This document shows, piece by piece, positions 9,890-20,924 of a DNA stretch of 64,000 bases. Position 1 is the first letter of the stretch. Each line of letters starts with the position of its first letter. The translations under genes were made by a program, and so were the position numbers. The notes under the pieces are model-generated. The model was not told where the DNA came from. It saw only the letters and a program-made list of their open reading frames with translations, and ran no database searches. Where the stretch lies: assembly GCF_007981265.1 (NCBI RefSeq), contig NZ_CP034363.1, positions 4,588,001 through 4,652,000 on the forward strand, in the 5' to 3' direction. The DNA comes from Pantoea sp. CCBC3-3-1 (lineage in GTDB: Bacteria > Pseudomonadota > Gammaproteobacteria > Enterobacterales > Enterobacteriaceae).

Positions 9890-10641
9890 AGCTCCAGATG
9901 CACTTCATGCTCTTCTATGGTTTTCAGTACGCCTGGCGGTGGGGTTTCATCGGTAAACAGATAGTCGATGAGGCTCATATTTCCCAGGTTAACCATGGCA
10001 TTACGACCGAACTTAGAATGGTCAGCCACCAGCATCACGCAGCGCGAATTTTCTATGATCGCCCGTTTGGTGCGCACTTCGTGATAGTCGAAATCCAGCA
10101 GCGAACCGTCCATATCAATGCCGCTGATCCCCAGAATGCCGTAGTCCAGCCGGAACTGGGAAATATAGTCGAGCGTGGCTTCCCCAATAATCCCGCCATC
10201 GCGGGTACGTACTTCACCACCGGCAATAATCAGGCTGAAATCCGGCTTCGACATCAGCAGCGTCGCCACATTGAGGTTATTGGTGACGACCCGCAAATTG
10301 CTGTGATTCAACAGGGCATGCGCCACCGCTTCCGGCGTGGTACCGATATCAATAAACAGCGAAGCGCCGTCGGGTATCTGGCTGGCAACACGCTGGGCAA
10401 TGCGGGCTTTCTCCGCCGACCACATCATTTTACGATCCTGCCAGGCGGTGTTTTCCGAGCTTGACGGTAGCGCCGCGCCGCCGTGATGACGCTGAATTTT
10501 ATTCTGCTCCGCCAGATCGTTCAGATCGCGACGGATGGTTTGCGGGCTGACGGTAAAATGTTCTACCAGCTCCTCGGTACTGACATAGCCCTGACGACGA
10601 ACCAGTTCAATAATGGCGTCGTGACGTTGCGTCTGCTTCAC
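9883..10641 (-). CDS. glpR: Glycerol-3-phosphate regulon repressor
   Basis: A 252-residue DeoR-family regulator. The N-terminal winged helix-turn-helix (about 1-57) contains VSTEELVEHFTVSPQTIRRDL; the C-terminal sugar-phosphate sensor domain carries FIDIGTTPEAVAHALL and ADHSKFGRNAMV. It represses glpD and the other glp operons until glycerol 3-phosphate binds. It is the last gene of a leftward glpE-glpG-glpR operon, 36 bases after glpG. Confidence 0.97.
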   Translation of the reverse strand: MKQTQRHDAIIELVRRQGYVSTEELVEHFTVSPQTIRRDLNDLAEQNKIQRHHGGAALPSSSENTAWQDRKMMWSAEKARIAQRVASQIPDGASLFIDIGTTPEAVAHALLNHSNLRVVTNNLNVATLLMSKPDFSLIIAGGEVRTRDGGIIGEATLDYISQFRLDYGILGISGIDMDGSLLDFDYHEVRTKRAIIENSRCVMLVADHSKFGRNAMVNLGNMSLIDYLFTDETPPPGVLKTIEEHEVHLELC

Positions 10642-10677
10642 AAAGCTCTCCTGTTTATCAATTCCCTGCTTTCTGTT

Positions 10678-11499
10678 TCAGGCTTTTTTCCGCCAGGTAT
10701 CGGCAAGCGCCATCGCCAGGCCGACCAGCAGACCGGTGACGTGCGCAGCATTAGCAATTGACAGGCCAAACCAGCCCATATAGCCGACAACCAACCAGAC
10801 CACTGAAAATGCCATCAGTCCACGTTCAAGCCAGATGCCGCTTTCGGGATCGCGTTCACCTCTGAGCCAGGCATATCCCATTAATGCATAGACCGCGCCA
10901 GAGAGGCCGCCGAACATAACGCCACTGAATTTAGCCTGCATCCACCCGCTCAGTAGCGCTGAAATCAGCAGAATAACAAACAGCTTACCGCTGCCGAGGC
11001 GTTTTTCAATTGCACCGCCCAGATACCACCACCAGAGCAGATTAAACACGATATGCAGCACGGAAAAATGCAGCAACGCATGCGTGAACCAGCGCCAAAC
11101 CTGAAAATGCTGATCTTCATCAGGCCAGGAGAGCCAGCTCATCACGGTTTGGTCCCCGACAAACTGCATCAGGAGAAACACGAAAACCGCGGCAGCCATC
11201 ACCGACAGCGTCAGCGGGCCTGCACGTTCGCGAATATTGGCCATTAATGAAGAACTTTGGTATTCGATACCGCTGTTCGTGGTGCCGGAATGCCAGCTGG
11301 CGGCCTGATAGCGAGGATGTTCAGGCTCGCGGAGAAACTGATTGAGTTCGTTTTCGACCAGATTTACTTTCGAATCGTCATCCAGCCACAGCGTATAGTG
11401 GTTGTCGTGCTCAATCCGCAAACTGATGCCGCGTGTAGCCATATAGTCCACAAAAGCCTGCGCTATGCGGGGATTGGAGAAATCGGTAATGCGCATCAT
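10678..11499 (-). CDS. glpG: Rhomboid intramembrane serine protease GlpG
   Basis: A 273-residue inner-membrane protease. A small cytoplasmic N-terminal domain (about 1-90) is followed by six transmembrane helices. The catalytic Ser lies in [14 protein letters not shown] and the His in [34 protein letters not shown] is the conserved TM2 and loop region with the oxyanion His and Asn. It cuts membrane proteins within or near their transmembrane segments. The start [16 protein letters not shown] aligns with E. coli MLMITSFANPRVAQAF; upstream open frame belongs to glpE. Confidence 0.96.
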   Translation of the reverse strand: MMRITDFSNPRIAQAFVDYMATRGISLRIEHDNHYTLWLDDDSKVNLVENELNQFLREPEHPRYQAASWHSGTTNSGIEYQSSSLMANIRERAGPLTLSVMAAAVFVFLLMQFVGDQTVMSWLSWPDEDQHFQVWRWFTHALLHFSVLHIVFNLLWWWYLGGAIEKRLGSGKLFVILLISALLSGWMQAKFSGVMFGGLSGAVYALMGYAWLRGERDPESGIWLERGLMAFSVVWLVVGYMGWFGLSIANAAHVTGLLVGLAMALADTWRKKA

Positions 11500-11524
11500 C
11501 GCCTGAAAATTCCCTGTTAATGAG

Positions 11525-11869
11525 CTAAAAGACGGCCGTCTGGCGGGCGGATGATTCGACCTGCTGCGGGAATGTCGCCTGCCAGGCTTCAAAGCCGCCA
11601 TCAATGCTGCAAGCCTGTTCAAATCCCTGACTAAGCAAATACTGAGCGGCGCTTTTGCTGCTGATACCGTGATAGCACATCACCAGTACCGGTAACGACA
11701 AATCAGCCTGCTCAAGCAAAGGTGCCAGCGTCTCGTTCGTCAAATGAATTGCGCCGCTCGCGTGCGCTGCGTCATAACTTTGGCGATCGCGAATATCGAC
11801 CAGCAGCGCTTTGTTATCGGCCAGCTGTGACTGCGCCTGCTGTACGCTGATGCACTCAAATTGTTCCAT
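11525..11869 (-). CDS. glpE: Thiosulfate sulfurtransferase (single-domain rhodanese)
   Basis: A 114-residue rhodanese; E. coli GlpE has 108. The active loop CYHGIS puts the catalytic Cys at residue 65, as in E. coli. It moves sulfur from thiosulfate to acceptors such as cyanide or thioredoxin in the cytoplasm. The start at [10 protein letters not shown] matches the family; an upstream extension to 11935 is open frame only. First gene of the glpEGR operon, 25 bases before glpG. Confidence 0.95.
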   Translation of the reverse strand: MEQFECISVQQAQSQLADNKALLVDIRDRQSYDAAHASGAIHLTNETLAPLLEQADLSLPVLVMCYHGISSKSAAQYLLSQGFEQACSIDGGFEAWQATFPQQVESSARQTAVF

Positions 11870-11970
11870 GGGCAGAATCTCAAATAAGGAAAGTTGGCCG
11901 CTATTGTATCGTGAACAATGCTGACAATAACCCAATAAAACGAAAGGTTAATGCCCTTTTTGCCCCTCAA

Positions 11971-11992
11971 TTATGTTACCCACATCACGCAT
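11971..11992. promoter_or_regulatory. CRP site before glpD
   Basis: TGTTA (11974-11978), six bases, TCACG (11985-11989): one mismatch in each half to TGTGA-N6-TCACA. It sits about 70 bases before the expected glpD transcription start, a common activating position. Confidence 0.65.
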
Positions 11993-12043
11993 AAATGTTT
12001 TTATTCGGTTAACACTGGCGTCAATGTCGCTTTGCGCTTATTA

Positions 12044-12083
12044 TATGCTCGAAAACGAACATTTAAGAACTATTCCGAACATC
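12044..12083. promoter_or_regulatory. Two adjacent GlpR operators at the glpD promoter
   Basis: The first 20 bases (12044-12063) read TATGCTCG, AAAA, CGAACATT and match the GlpR consensus WATGTTCGWTAWCGAACATW at nearly every position. A second, weaker copy (12064-12083) keeps a good right half, CCGAACAT. They cover the probable -10 (TTATAT, 12041-12046) and the leader, so binding would block glpD expression without glycerol 3-phosphate. Confidence 0.75.
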
Positions 12084-12095
12084 GGGGGAGATGAC

Positions 12096-13604
12096 GTGGA
12101 AACCAAAGATTTGATCGTAATCGGCGGCGGCATCAACGGCGCTGGTATTGCGGCAGACGCCGCAGGACGCGGCCTGTCTGTGCTGATGCTGGAAGCGCAA
12201 GATTTGGCCTGCGCCACCTCTTCCGCCAGCTCGAAACTGATCCACGGTGGCTTGCGCTACCTGGAACACTATGAATTCCGTCTGGTCAGCGAAGCGCTGG
12301 CCGAACGTGAGGTGCTGCTGAAAATGGCCCCTCATATCGCTTTCCCAATGCGTTTCCGCCTGCCGCACCGTCCGCACCTGCGCCCGGCATGGATGATCCG
12401 CGTGGGTCTGTTTATGTACGATCATCTGGGTAAACGCACCAGCTTGCCAGGCAGTAAAGGTTTGCGTTTCGGCTCAGACTCAGTACTAAAACCTGAAATT
12501 TCGCGCGGTTTCGAATATTCCGACTGCTGGGTAGATGATGCGCGCCTGGTTGTGCTGAACGCACAGGAAGTTGAGAAACGCGGCGGCGAAGTGCGCACCC
12601 GCACTAAAGTGACTCGTGCCTGGCGTGAGAACGGCCTGTGGACGGTGGAAGCGGAAGATATCGATTCCGGCAAAACGCTAACCTGGCAGGCGAAAGGTCT
12701 GGTCAACGCCGCTGGCCCGTGGGTTAAGCAGCTGTTCGATGACGGTCTGCAATTGAAATCCCCTTACGGCATCCGCCTGATTAAAGGCAGCCATATTGTG
12801 GTTCCGCGCGTTCACACACAGAAGCAAGCCTATATTCTGCAAAACGAAGATAACCGTATCGTGTTTGTGATCCCGTGGATGGACGAGTTTTCCATTATCG
12901 GCACCACCGACGTTGAGTACAAAGGCGATCCGAAAAACGTTCATATCGACGATAACGAGACTGAATATCTGCTGAAAGTCTTTAACAGCCATTTCAAAAA
13001 GACGCTGAGCAAAAGCGACATTGTCTGGTCTTACTCCGGCGTGCGCCCGCTGTGTGATGATGAGTCCGATTCACCGCAGGCGATCACCCGCGATTACACG
13101 CTGGATGTGCGTGACGACAACGGCCAGGCACCGCTTCTGTCGGTCTTTGGCGGTAAATTGACCACCTATCGCAAGCTGGCCGAAGCGGCGATGGAAAAAC
13201 TGGTTAAGTACTATCCAAAAGCCGGCCCGGCGTGGACCAAAACCTGCGTGTTGCCGGGCGGTGACATTGCCGGTACGCGTGAAGACTATGCGGCAAGCCT
13301 GCGTCGTCGTTATCCGTTTATTACCGAAGTGATGGCGCGCCACTACGCGCGTACTTACGGTAGCAATACCGAGCTGTTCCTGAAGTCGGCGAAAAGCCTG
13401 GAAGACCTGGGCGAACTGTTTGGTCATCACTTCTATGAAGCGGAGCTGCGTTACCTGGTTGAAAACGAATGGGTACGCGAGCAGGATGATGCGCTGTGGC
13501 GCCGCACCAAAGAAGGTATGTGGCTGAATGATGCGCAGCGCGCCCGTGTAGGTGAATGGCTGGCGCAGCATGCGAAGAAGCCTGCACTGTCGCTGGCGTC
13601 GTAA
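12096..13604 (+). CDS. glpD: Aerobic glycerol-3-phosphate dehydrogenase
   Basis: A 502-residue membrane-bound FAD enzyme that oxidises glycerol 3-phosphate to dihydroxyacetone phosphate and feeds electrons to ubiquinone. The FAD-binding motif DLIVIGGGINGAGIAADAAGRG opens the protein; SSKLIHGGLRYLE and WSYSGVRPL are conserved in GlpD (E. coli 501 residues). The start is a GTG (VETKDL; METKDL in E. coli) placed 6 bases after GGGGGAG. An overlapping ATG at 12091 is out of frame, and the upstream in-frame extension covers the operators. Confidence 0.97.
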   Translation: METKDLIVIGGGINGAGIAADAAGRGLSVLMLEAQDLACATSSASSKLIHGGLRYLEHYEFRLVSEALAEREVLLKMAPHIAFPMRFRLPHRPHLRPAWMIRVGLFMYDHLGKRTSLPGSKGLRFGSDSVLKPEISRGFEYSDCWVDDARLVVLNAQEVEKRGGEVRTRTKVTRAWRENGLWTVEAEDIDSGKTLTWQAKGLVNAAGPWVKQLFDDGLQLKSPYGIRLIKGSHIVVPRVHTQKQAYILQNEDNRIVFVIPWMDEFSIIGTTDVEYKGDPKNVHIDDNETEYLLKVFNSHFKKTLSKSDIVWSYSGVRPLCDDESDSPQAITRDYTLDVRDDNGQAPLLSVFGGKLTTYRKLAEAAMEKLVKYYPKAGPAWTKTCVLPGGDIAGTREDYAASLRRRYPFITEVMARHYARTYGSNTELFLKSAKSLEDLGELFGHHFYEAELRYLVENEWVREQDDALWRRTKEGMWLNDAQRARVGEWLAQHAKKPALSLAS

Positions 13605-13622
13605 CCAATGCAGTAAAAACTG

Positions 13623-13650
13623 AAAAGCCGGCATTAGCGCCGGCTTTTTT
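13623..13650. terminator. Bidirectional terminator between glpD and glgP
   Basis: AAAAGCCGGC and GCCGGCTTTTTT around the loop ATTAGC; a strong stem with T-tracts in both directions for two convergent units. Confidence 0.9.
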
Positions 13651-13667
13651 GTTCTTCGCGGTTATGC

Positions 13668-16115
13668 CTACAGCCGAATCGGTTTAATTCCCCAAATCTC
13701 ATCGGCGTATTCCTGAATCGTCCTGTCCGAAGAGAAATAGCCCATATTGGCGATATTCAGCAGCGCTCGCCGCGTCCACTCTTCCGGCTGTCGATACAGT
13801 TCATCCACTTTATCCTGCGTATCCACATAGCTGCGGTAATCCGCCAGCAGCTGATAGTGATCACCCAGATTCACCAGCGAGTCAAAGATATTGCGATAAC
13901 GACCTGGCTCCTGCGGACTGAATGTGCCGGTCGCGATCTGCGTTAATGCCTGATGCAGCTCGGCATCCTGCTCGTAGAATTTGTGGGGGTTATAGCCACT
14001 GGTACGTAGCGCCTCGACCTGTGGCGTGGTATTACCGAAAATAAAGATATTCTCTTCTCCCACATGCTCCAGCATCTCAACGTTCGCGCCGTCCAGCGTA
14101 CCAATGGTCAGTGCGCCGTTCAGTGCGAACTTCATGTTACTGGTGCCGGAAGCCTCGGTTCCCGCCAGCGAGATCTGTTCAGAAAGATCGGCTGCCGGAA
14201 TGATGATCTGTGCCAGGCTGACGCTGTAGTTAGGGATAAACACCACTTTCAGCTTGTTTTTAACCTGCGGATCGTTGTTGATCACCGTCGCCACGTCATT
14301 AATCAAGTGGATAATGTGTTTTGCCATGTAATAAGCCGAAGCGGCTTTACCGGCAAAAATATTCACACGAGGCACCCAGTTAGCGTCGGGATCGGCTTTG
14401 ATCCGGTTATAGCGAGTGATAACGTGCAGCACGTTCAACAGCTGACGCTTGTATTCGTGAATACGTTTGATCTGCACATCGAACAGCGCATGAGGATCGA
14501 TAACAATATCCATTTTCTGGGCAATATAGCTGGCCAGCCGCTTTTTGTTGAGCAGCTTGGAGTCGCTAATTTGCTTCAGGAAGCCGGGATAATCGATATG
14601 TTGTTTCAGCTCGTCCAGCTGGCTCAGCTCGGTGCGCCAGTTGCGACCAATGGTTTCATCCAGCACTTCGGAAAGAGACGGATTTGCCAGCGCAACCCAA
14701 CGGCGAGGCGTTACGCCGTTGGTTTTATTGCAGAATCGTCCCGGGAACAGCGCGGCAAAGTCAGCAAACAGCGACTGCACCATCAAATTGGAGTGCAGTT
14801 CTGAAACGCCGTTAACTTTATGACTGACGACCACGGCCAGCCAGGCCATGCGCACCTGTCGGCCATTGTTTTCATCAATGATCGAGATGCGCGACTGAAG
14901 ATCCCAATCATCCGGGTAGTAATCCTGGATCGTCTTCAGGAAGTAGTCATTGATGTCGAAGATGATTTGCAAATGACGCGGCAGGATCTTGCCGATCATA
15001 TCGACCGGCCAGGTCTCCAGCGCCTCCTGCATCAGCGTATGGTTGGTATAAGAGAACACCTGGCAGGTCACTTCGAACGCATCGTCCCAGCCAAACTTAT
15101 GTTCATCGATCAGCAGCCGCATCAGCTCGGGGATCGCCAGCACCGGATGCGTATCATTCAGGTGAATGGCAATTTTATCTGCAAGATTATCAAACGTTTG
15201 GTGCATCGCCCAGTGACGGTTAAGAATGTCCTGCACGGTTGCCGATACCAGGAAGTACTCCTGACGCAGACGCAGCTCACGTCCGGAATAGGTGGAGTCG
15301 TCGGGGTAGAGCACGCGCGACACGTTTTCCGAATGGTTCTTGTCTTCTACCGCCGCAAAATAATCCCCCTGGTTGAATTTCCCCAGATTGATTTCGTTAC
15401 TGGCCTGCGCGCCCCACAGACGTAAGGTATTGGTGGCATCGGTATCGAAACCTGGAATGATTTGATCATAGGCCGTTGCCAACACCTCCTCGGTTTCCAG
15501 CCAGCGGGAGCGGTTACCCTCCACCTGAATACGTCCGCCAAAACGCACTTTATAGCGCGTATTGAAGCGCTGGAACTCCCAGGGATTGCCATATTCCAGC
15601 CAGTAGTCCGGGGATTCCGCCTGACGTCCATCGACAATATTCTGCTTAAACATGCCGTAGTCATAGCGGATACCGTAGCCGCGCCCCGGCAGGCCGAGCG
15701 TTGCCAGCGAGTCGAGGAAACAGGCGGCGAGGCGACCCAGGCCGCCGTTCCCCAATCCCGGATCGCTCTCTTCCTCGATCAGCTCTTCCAGATCGAAACC
15801 CATCTCTTCCAGCGCCGCGCGGGCATCTTCATAGATGCCCATCGCCAGTAGCGCATTGGATAGGGTGCGGCCAACCAGGAACTCCATCGACAGGTAATAG
15901 ACCTGACGCACATCCTGCGACAGCTGCGCACGGTTAAAACGCAGCCAGCGCTCGACCATTCTGTCACGCACCGCCAGCAGCGTGGCGTTCAGCCATTCAT
16001 GCTTATTGGCAATCGAGGGATCTTTGCCAATGGTGAACATCAGTTTATAAGCGATGGAATGCTTTAACGCCTCGACGCTGAGCGTCGGGGCGGTATAGAT
16101 GAAAGGTGCGTTCAT
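13668..16115 (-). CDS. glgP: Glycogen phosphorylase
   Basis: An 815-residue GT35 enzyme that removes glucose 1-phosphate from glycogen ends. The PLP lysine motif [20 protein letters not shown] is near the C-terminus; [11 protein letters not shown] and [11 protein letters not shown] are family marks. It has the longer N-terminus ([21 protein letters not shown]) typical of GlgP, unlike MalP upstream. Last gene of the glgBXCAP operon, 21 bases after glgA. Confidence 0.97.
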   Translation of the reverse strand: MNAPFIYTAPTLSVEALKHSIAYKLMFTIGKDPSIANKHEWLNATLLAVRDRMVERWLRFNRAQLSQDVRQVYYLSMEFLVGRTLSNALLAMGIYEDARAALEEMGFDLEELIEEESDPGLGNGGLGRLAACFLDSLATLGLPGRGYGIRYDYGMFKQNIVDGRQAESPDYWLEYGNPWEFQRFNTRYKVRFGGRIQVEGNRSRWLETEEVLATAYDQIIPGFDTDATNTLRLWGAQASNEINLGKFNQGDYFAAVEDKNHSENVSRVLYPDDSTYSGRELRLRQEYFLVSATVQDILNRHWAMHQTFDNLADKIAIHLNDTHPVLAIPELMRLLIDEHKFGWDDAFEVTCQVFSYTNHTLMQEALETWPVDMIGKILPRHLQIIFDINDYFLKTIQDYYPDDWDLQSRISIIDENNGRQVRMAWLAVVVSHKVNGVSELHSNLMVQSLFADFAALFPGRFCNKTNGVTPRRWVALANPSLSEVLDETIGRNWRTELSQLDELKQHIDYPGFLKQISDSKLLNKKRLASYIAQKMDIVIDPHALFDVQIKRIHEYKRQLLNVLHVITRYNRIKADPDANWVPRVNIFAGKAASAYYMAKHIIHLINDVATVINNDPQVKNKLKVVFIPNYSVSLAQIIIPAADLSEQISLAGTEASGTSNMKFALNGALTIGTLDGANVEMLEHVGEENIFIFGNTTPQVEALRTSGYNPHKFYEQDAELHQALTQIATGTFSPQEPGRYRNIFDSLVNLGDHYQLLADYRSYVDTQDKVDELYRQPEEWTRRALLNIANMGYFSSDRTIQEYADEIWGIKPIRL

Positions 16116-16136
16116 ATCAAATTTCCCGATTTCTGA

Positions 16137-17570
16137 TTACAACAGTCGTTGATAGAGATCGCGGTAGGCCACGGCGGCCACCTGCCAGCTAAAGTCCATC
16201 CCCATCGCCTGGCGCTGAACGTAGCGCCACAGTGAAGGACGAGACCACAGCACAAAGGCCCGACGAATCGCCCTCAGCAGTGACCAGGCGTTGCTGTCTT
16301 CAAAGACGAAACCGCTGGCGATGCCATCGGCAAGGTTTTCCAGCGAGCTGTCGTGTACCGTATCGGCCAGCCCTCCGGTACGCCTGACCAGCGGCAACGT
16401 GCCGTACTTCAGACCATACAACTGCGTCAGGCCGCAAGGCTCAAAGCGGCTGGGCACCATGATAATGTCGGCACCGCCCATGATGCGGTGCGAAAACGCC
16501 TCGTGATAACCGATCTGCACGCCTACCTGCCCCGGATATTCCGCCGCCGCCGCCAGGAATCCCTGCTGGAGAACCGCATCTCCGGCACCCAACAGCACCA
16601 GCTGACCGCCCTGCTCAAGTAAACCCGGCAGCGCTTCCAGCACCAGATCGAGACCTTTTTGCTTAGTCAGGCGGCTGACCACGGCAAAGACCGGCACTTT
16701 GTCATCAATCTTCAGCCCCATCGCAATTTGCAGCTGGCGTTTATTCTCCTGCTTGGCGTCCAGCACGTCGCGGTTATAGCGGGCCGTTAACAACAGGTCT
16801 TCCGCCGGATCCCAGATGGCAGGATCAACCCCGTTCAGAATACCGGTAAGCCGCCCTTCCAGCTGACGCTGTTTGAGCAAATCTTCCATTCCGTAGCCAA
16901 ATTCCGGCAGCGTGATTTCGCGCGCATAGGTCGGGCTAACCGCCGTAATGTGATCGGCATAGAACAGTCCGGCCTTGAGGTAGGAGATCTGTCCGTAAAA
17001 CTCCAGCCCGTGCATATTGAAAAACGACCACGGCAGCTGGATTTCTTCCATGTGATGCGCGTAAAAAAGTCCCTGGTACGCCAGATTGTGTACGGTAAAA
17101 ACTGACTTTGCCGGACGACCGCGCGCGGCAAGATAGGCACAGGTCAGTCCGGCGTGCCAGTCGTGCGCGTGCACCACTTCTGGCCGCCAGAAGGTGTCCA
17201 GTCCACAGGCGATTTCACACCCCATCCAGCCCAGCAGCGCAAAGCGAAGATAGTTATCCGTATAGGCGAACTGTGATTCGTCGTGATACGGACTGCCGGG
17301 CCGATCGTACAGGCCCGGCGCATCAATCAGGTAAATCCCCACCCCGTTGAACTTGCCGTAAAGCAGCTCAACATATCCCGCGAAGGTTTGCAGTCTGGCG
17401 ACAACTTGTGTTTCAGGAATTCCCTTTTTCAGATCGGGAAAAGCCGGAATCAAAACTCTGGTGTCAGTACCTTCTGCAATCTGCGCCGCCGGTAATGCTC
17501 CAACAACATCAGCAAGCCCGCCGGTTTTCAACAGCGGGAAAATTTCTGAACAGACATGTAAAACCTGCAT
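16137..17570 (-). CDS. glgA: Glycogen synthase
   Basis: A 477-residue GT5 enzyme that adds glucose from ADP-glucose to the glucan chain. The N-terminal [13 protein letters not shown] holds the ADP-glucose-binding Lys, and the C-terminal [21 protein letters not shown] with [10 protein letters not shown] holds the second conserved site. Same length as the E. coli enzyme. It follows glgC after 66 bases, the largest gap inside the operon. Confidence 0.97.
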   Translation of the reverse strand: MQVLHVCSEIFPLLKTGGLADVVGALPAAQIAEGTDTRVLIPAFPDLKKGIPETQVVARLQTFAGYVELLYGKFNGVGIYLIDAPGLYDRPGSPYHDESQFAYTDNYLRFALLGWMGCEIACGLDTFWRPEVVHAHDWHAGLTCAYLAARGRPAKSVFTVHNLAYQGLFYAHHMEEIQLPWSFFNMHGLEFYGQISYLKAGLFYADHITAVSPTYAREITLPEFGYGMEDLLKQRQLEGRLTGILNGVDPAIWDPAEDLLLTARYNRDVLDAKQENKRQLQIAMGLKIDDKVPVFAVVSRLTKQKGLDLVLEALPGLLEQGGQLVLLGAGDAVLQQGFLAAAAEYPGQVGVQIGYHEAFSHRIMGGADIIMVPSRFEPCGLTQLYGLKYGTLPLVRRTGGLADTVHDSSLENLADGIASGFVFEDSNAWSLLRAIRRAFVLWSRPSLWRYVQRQAMGMDFSWQVAAVAYRDLYQRLL

Positions 17571-17636
17571 TATCGGCTCCTTAACTGTGTTCTGACGCGT
17601 TCCTCCGCATCAGATACGCCTGACCCTGTTTTACGG

Positions 17637-18926
17637 CTAACTGCGCCATCCCAGCTTTGCCAGCATGGAACGAGTTACCAATACAATCCCTTCTTCCGAA
17701 CGGTAGAAACGGCGCGCATCGTCATCCGGGTTCTCCCCGATTACCGTCCCTTCCGGCAGTTCGCACGCACGATCAATAACGCAGCGGCGCAGACGACAGG
17801 AGCGTCCTACCACCACGTCCGGCGACAACACAGAGGATTCGATATTGCAGAAAGAGTTGATTCGTACGCGAGAAAACAGCACCGAGTTCACCACCACTGA
17901 ACCGGAAATAATGCAGCCTCCCGATACCAGTGAATTCATGGTCATACCGTGACTGCCCGAACGATCCTGCACAAATTTTGCCGGCGGCAGCGGCTCCATA
18001 TGCGTACGGATGGGCCATTCACGGTCATACATATCCAGTTCTGGCGTCACGGAAGCCAAATCGAGATTCGCCTTCCAGTACGCCTCAAGCGTTCCCACAT
18101 CGCGCCAGTAAGGCGGCGCGTCAGGATTGCTTTGCACGCAGGAAACGCTGAAGGAGTGCGCCAGCGCTTCACCCGTCGCGACAATTTTTGGCAAAATGTC
18201 TTTGCCAAAATCGTGATTCGATTCAGGAATTTTCAGGTCATCTTCCAGCAGCTGATAGAGATATTCCGCATCAAATGCGTAGATCCCCATGCTGGCCAGC
18301 GCCTGCGTCTCGTCGCCGGGCATATGCGGCGGATCGGCAGGTTTTTCAAGGAAATCAACGACCTTATTGTCATCATTCACCGCCATCACGCCAAACGCGC
18401 TGGCTTCTTCAATCGGCACCGGCAAACAGGCGATCGTGCATTTCGCCCCGTTCTCAACGTGCTCCAACAGCATGCGTGAGTAATCCATTTTGTAGATATG
18501 GTCACCGGCAAGGATCACGATATATTGCGCCTGGTAGCGGCGAATGATGTCGAGGTTCTGCGTCACGGCATCAGCCGTTCCGCGATACCAGTGTTCCGTC
18601 GCCTGCCGTTGCTGCGCAGGTAGCAGGTCGACAAACTCGTTCATTTCCTCATTGAGGAACGACCAGCCGCGCTGGATATGCTGCACCAGCGTATGCGACT
18701 GATACTGAGTGATCACAGCGATCCGTCGGATCCCGGAGTTCAGACAATTCGACAGAGCAAAATCGATAATGCGAAATTTCCCGCCAAAGTGGACGGCAGG
18801 CTTGGCACGTTTCGCGGTAAGATCCTTCAGCCGCGTACCGCGTCCACCCGCCAGGATGAGGGCTACAGTTTGTGCCGGCAGTTGCCTCGCCAGCATCATG
18901 GGATCGTTCTTATCTAAGTAGGCCAT
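17637..18926 (-). CDS. glgC: Glucose-1-phosphate adenylyltransferase
   Basis: A 429-residue enzyme making ADP-glucose from ATP and glucose 1-phosphate, the controlled step of glycogen synthesis. The nucleotidyltransferase motif [21 protein letters not shown] is visible near residue 30, then [28 protein letters not shown] binds the sugar phosphate; the C-terminal part is a left-handed beta-helix. The N-terminal Arg/Lys set expected for fructose 1,6-bisphosphate activation (R-L-K after GT) is kept. It starts 12 bases after the glgX stop. Confidence 0.97.
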   Translation of the reverse strand: MAYLDKNDPMMLARQLPAQTVALILAGGRGTRLKDLTAKRAKPAVHFGGKFRIIDFALSNCLNSGIRRIAVITQYQSHTLVQHIQRGWSFLNEEMNEFVDLLPAQQRQATEHWYRGTADAVTQNLDIIRRYQAQYIVILAGDHIYKMDYSRMLLEHVENGAKCTIACLPVPIEEASAFGVMAVNDDNKVVDFLEKPADPPHMPGDETQALASMGIYAFDAEYLYQLLEDDLKIPESNHDFGKDILPKIVATGEALAHSFSVSCVQSNPDAPPYWRDVGTLEAYWKANLDLASVTPELDMYDREWPIRTHMEPLPPAKFVQDRSGSHGMTMNSLVSGGCIISGSVVVNSVLFSRVRINSFCNIESSVLSPDVVVGRSCRLRRCVIDRACELPEGTVIGENPDDDARRFYRSEEGIVLVTRSMLAKLGWRS

Positions 18927-18938
18927 GTCTGACTCCTG

Positions 18939-20924
18939 TTATGATTGCTCTTGGAACACGCACACGCCGTGGGCTGGTCCATGCCAGACAGTTAACAAAA
19001 TCGGGTTATCATCCCCGGCAAAAGGAGGAATGGCATGCCATTTCCCCGGTGGTAGCTTGATCTCACACACTTCTTCGGTGGCGTTAAGCGTAATCAGCCA
19101 GTGCTGCGATAAACGGATTTGCATACGATGCTCACCGTGTCGCCACTCTCTGGCGGTCATCAGTTGTCCGTCCGGGCCAAGCCATTCCACGTTGCCATCG
19201 CCCACTTCCCACCAGCGATCCAGTCCCAGGGCCGGAATACGTTTTCGCAGGTGGATAAGTGCGGCGGTAAAAGCGAACAGCCCGCTGTTGTTTTTTTCCC
19301 AGTCGAGCCAGGTCAGTTCGTTGTCCTGACAGTAGGCATTGTTGTTGCCGTGCTGGCTGTGGCCATGTTCATCACCTGCCAGCAACATCGGCGTGCCCTG
19401 CGACAGCAGCAGCGTAGTCAGTAACGCGTGAACGCTACGCAGGCGCAGCTCCGCAATCAGCAGCGGCGCGTTTAAGCCTTCCACGCCATGGTTATGGCTG
19501 AAATTGCTGTTATGACCGTCGCGATTGTCTTCGCCGTTGGCTTCGTTATGTTTTTTGTTAAAGCACACCACGTCGGTCAGGGTAAAACCGTCATGGGCAG
19601 TGATCAGGTTGATGGTGGCCGACGGCCGTCGTTCGCCGCGCTGGAAAATATCGCTGGACCCGGCAAAACGTTTGGCAAAATGCCCGTTGGAAATGTCGCC
19701 GTGCAGCCAGTAGCGGCGCATAGCGTCACGATACTGGTCGTTCCATTCGGCAAACGGCTCGGGGAAATTTCCCACCTGGTAGCCATCTGGCCCAATATCC
19801 CAGGGTTCGGCAATCATCTTGCACTGTGAAAGCAGAGGATCGGCCGCGAGCAGCTCAAAGAACGTCGCGTGCGGATAGTATTCCGGCGTACGACCCAGCA
19901 CGGTTGCAAGATCGAAGCGAAAACCATCCACATGACAGACTTCAACCCAGTAGCGCAGGCATTCCAGCGTCCAGTTAAGTACGTTGGGATGGCTGATGTT
20001 CAGGGTGTTACCGCAGCCGGTCCAGTTCTCATACTTGCCTTTTTCATCCAGCCAGTAGAAGCTTTTGTTGTCTACGCCGCGTTTGCACAGGGTTGGGCCA
20101 CATTCATCCAGCTCGGCGGTATGGTTAAATACCACGTCCAGAATCACTTCGATGCCCGCCTCGTGCAGCGCTTTAACCGCCTGCTGAAATTCGTCACGTG
20201 GATGCAGGCCGTGCATGCCGGAAGCGTAGCGCCCGTCCAGCGCATAGGTGGCCAGCGGGTTATACCCCCAGTAATTCTTCAACCCCAACCGTAACAGGCG
20301 TGGCTCATGCGCAAAATACGCCACCGGCAACAGTTCGAGGCTGGTGATGCCTAACCGTTTGAAATAGCTAATCATCACCGGATGACCCAGCGCCGCATAG
20401 GTGCCCTGAATCTCTGGCGGGATCCCCGGATGACGTTTAGTCAGGCCACGAACGTGGGCTTCGTAGATAACCGTTGAGCCCCACGGTACACGCGGCGGCT
20501 TATCATCTTCCCAGTCAAAATCATCGGCCAGCACCACGCTTTTCGGCGCGATCTCAGCGCTGTCGGTCGTGTCCATAATCTTTTCACCGCACTGGAAGCG
20601 CCGATCGTCCGTGACTTCGCCCTGTACTTCTCGCGCGCAGGGATCGACCAGCAGCTTGTAGGGATTGAAGCGATGCCCCGCTTCAGGCTGCCAGGGACCA
20701 TGGACACGATAGCCGTAGCGCTGCCCGGGTTTAATCGCCGGCAGATAGCCATGCCAGATATCTTCGGTGCGGCCCGGTAACGTCATCCGCGTCTCGCGAC
20801 CATACTCGTCAAACAGGCATAGCTCTACCCGCTCCGCATGCTGGGAAAACAGCGTAAAGTTTACGCCTTTGCCGTCGTACGACGCCCCGGATGGGGTCGG
20901 TTGTCCGGGCTGCATAAGGCTCAT
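18939..20924 (-). CDS. glgX: Glycogen debranching enzyme
   Basis: A 661-residue GH13 isoamylase-type enzyme that removes the short alpha-1,6 branches left by GlgP. An N-terminal CBM48 domain is followed by the barrel with [13 protein letters not shown] (nucleophile Asp), MIAEPWDIG (acid/base Glu) and [11 protein letters not shown] (third acid). Its ATG overlaps the glgB TGA by four bases (ATGA), so translation is coupled. Confidence 0.96.
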   Translation of the reverse strand: MSLMQPGQPTPSGASYDGKGVNFTLFSQHAERVELCLFDEYGRETRMTLPGRTEDIWHGYLPAIKPGQRYGYRVHGPWQPEAGHRFNPYKLLVDPCAREVQGEVTDDRRFQCGEKIMDTTDSAEIAPKSVVLADDFDWEDDKPPRVPWGSTVIYEAHVRGLTKRHPGIPPEIQGTYAALGHPVMISYFKRLGITSLELLPVAYFAHEPRLLRLGLKNYWGYNPLATYALDGRYASGMHGLHPRDEFQQAVKALHEAGIEVILDVVFNHTAELDECGPTLCKRGVDNKSFYWLDEKGKYENWTGCGNTLNISHPNVLNWTLECLRYWVEVCHVDGFRFDLATVLGRTPEYYPHATFFELLAADPLLSQCKMIAEPWDIGPDGYQVGNFPEPFAEWNDQYRDAMRRYWLHGDISNGHFAKRFAGSSDIFQRGERRPSATINLITAHDGFTLTDVVCFNKKHNEANGEDNRDGHNSNFSHNHGVEGLNAPLLIAELRLRSVHALLTTLLLSQGTPMLLAGDEHGHSQHGNNNAYCQDNELTWLDWEKNNSGLFAFTAALIHLRKRIPALGLDRWWEVGDGNVEWLGPDGQLMTAREWRHGEHRMQIRLSQHWLITLNATEEVCEIKLPPGKWHAIPPFAGDDNPILLTVWHGPAHGVCVFQEQS

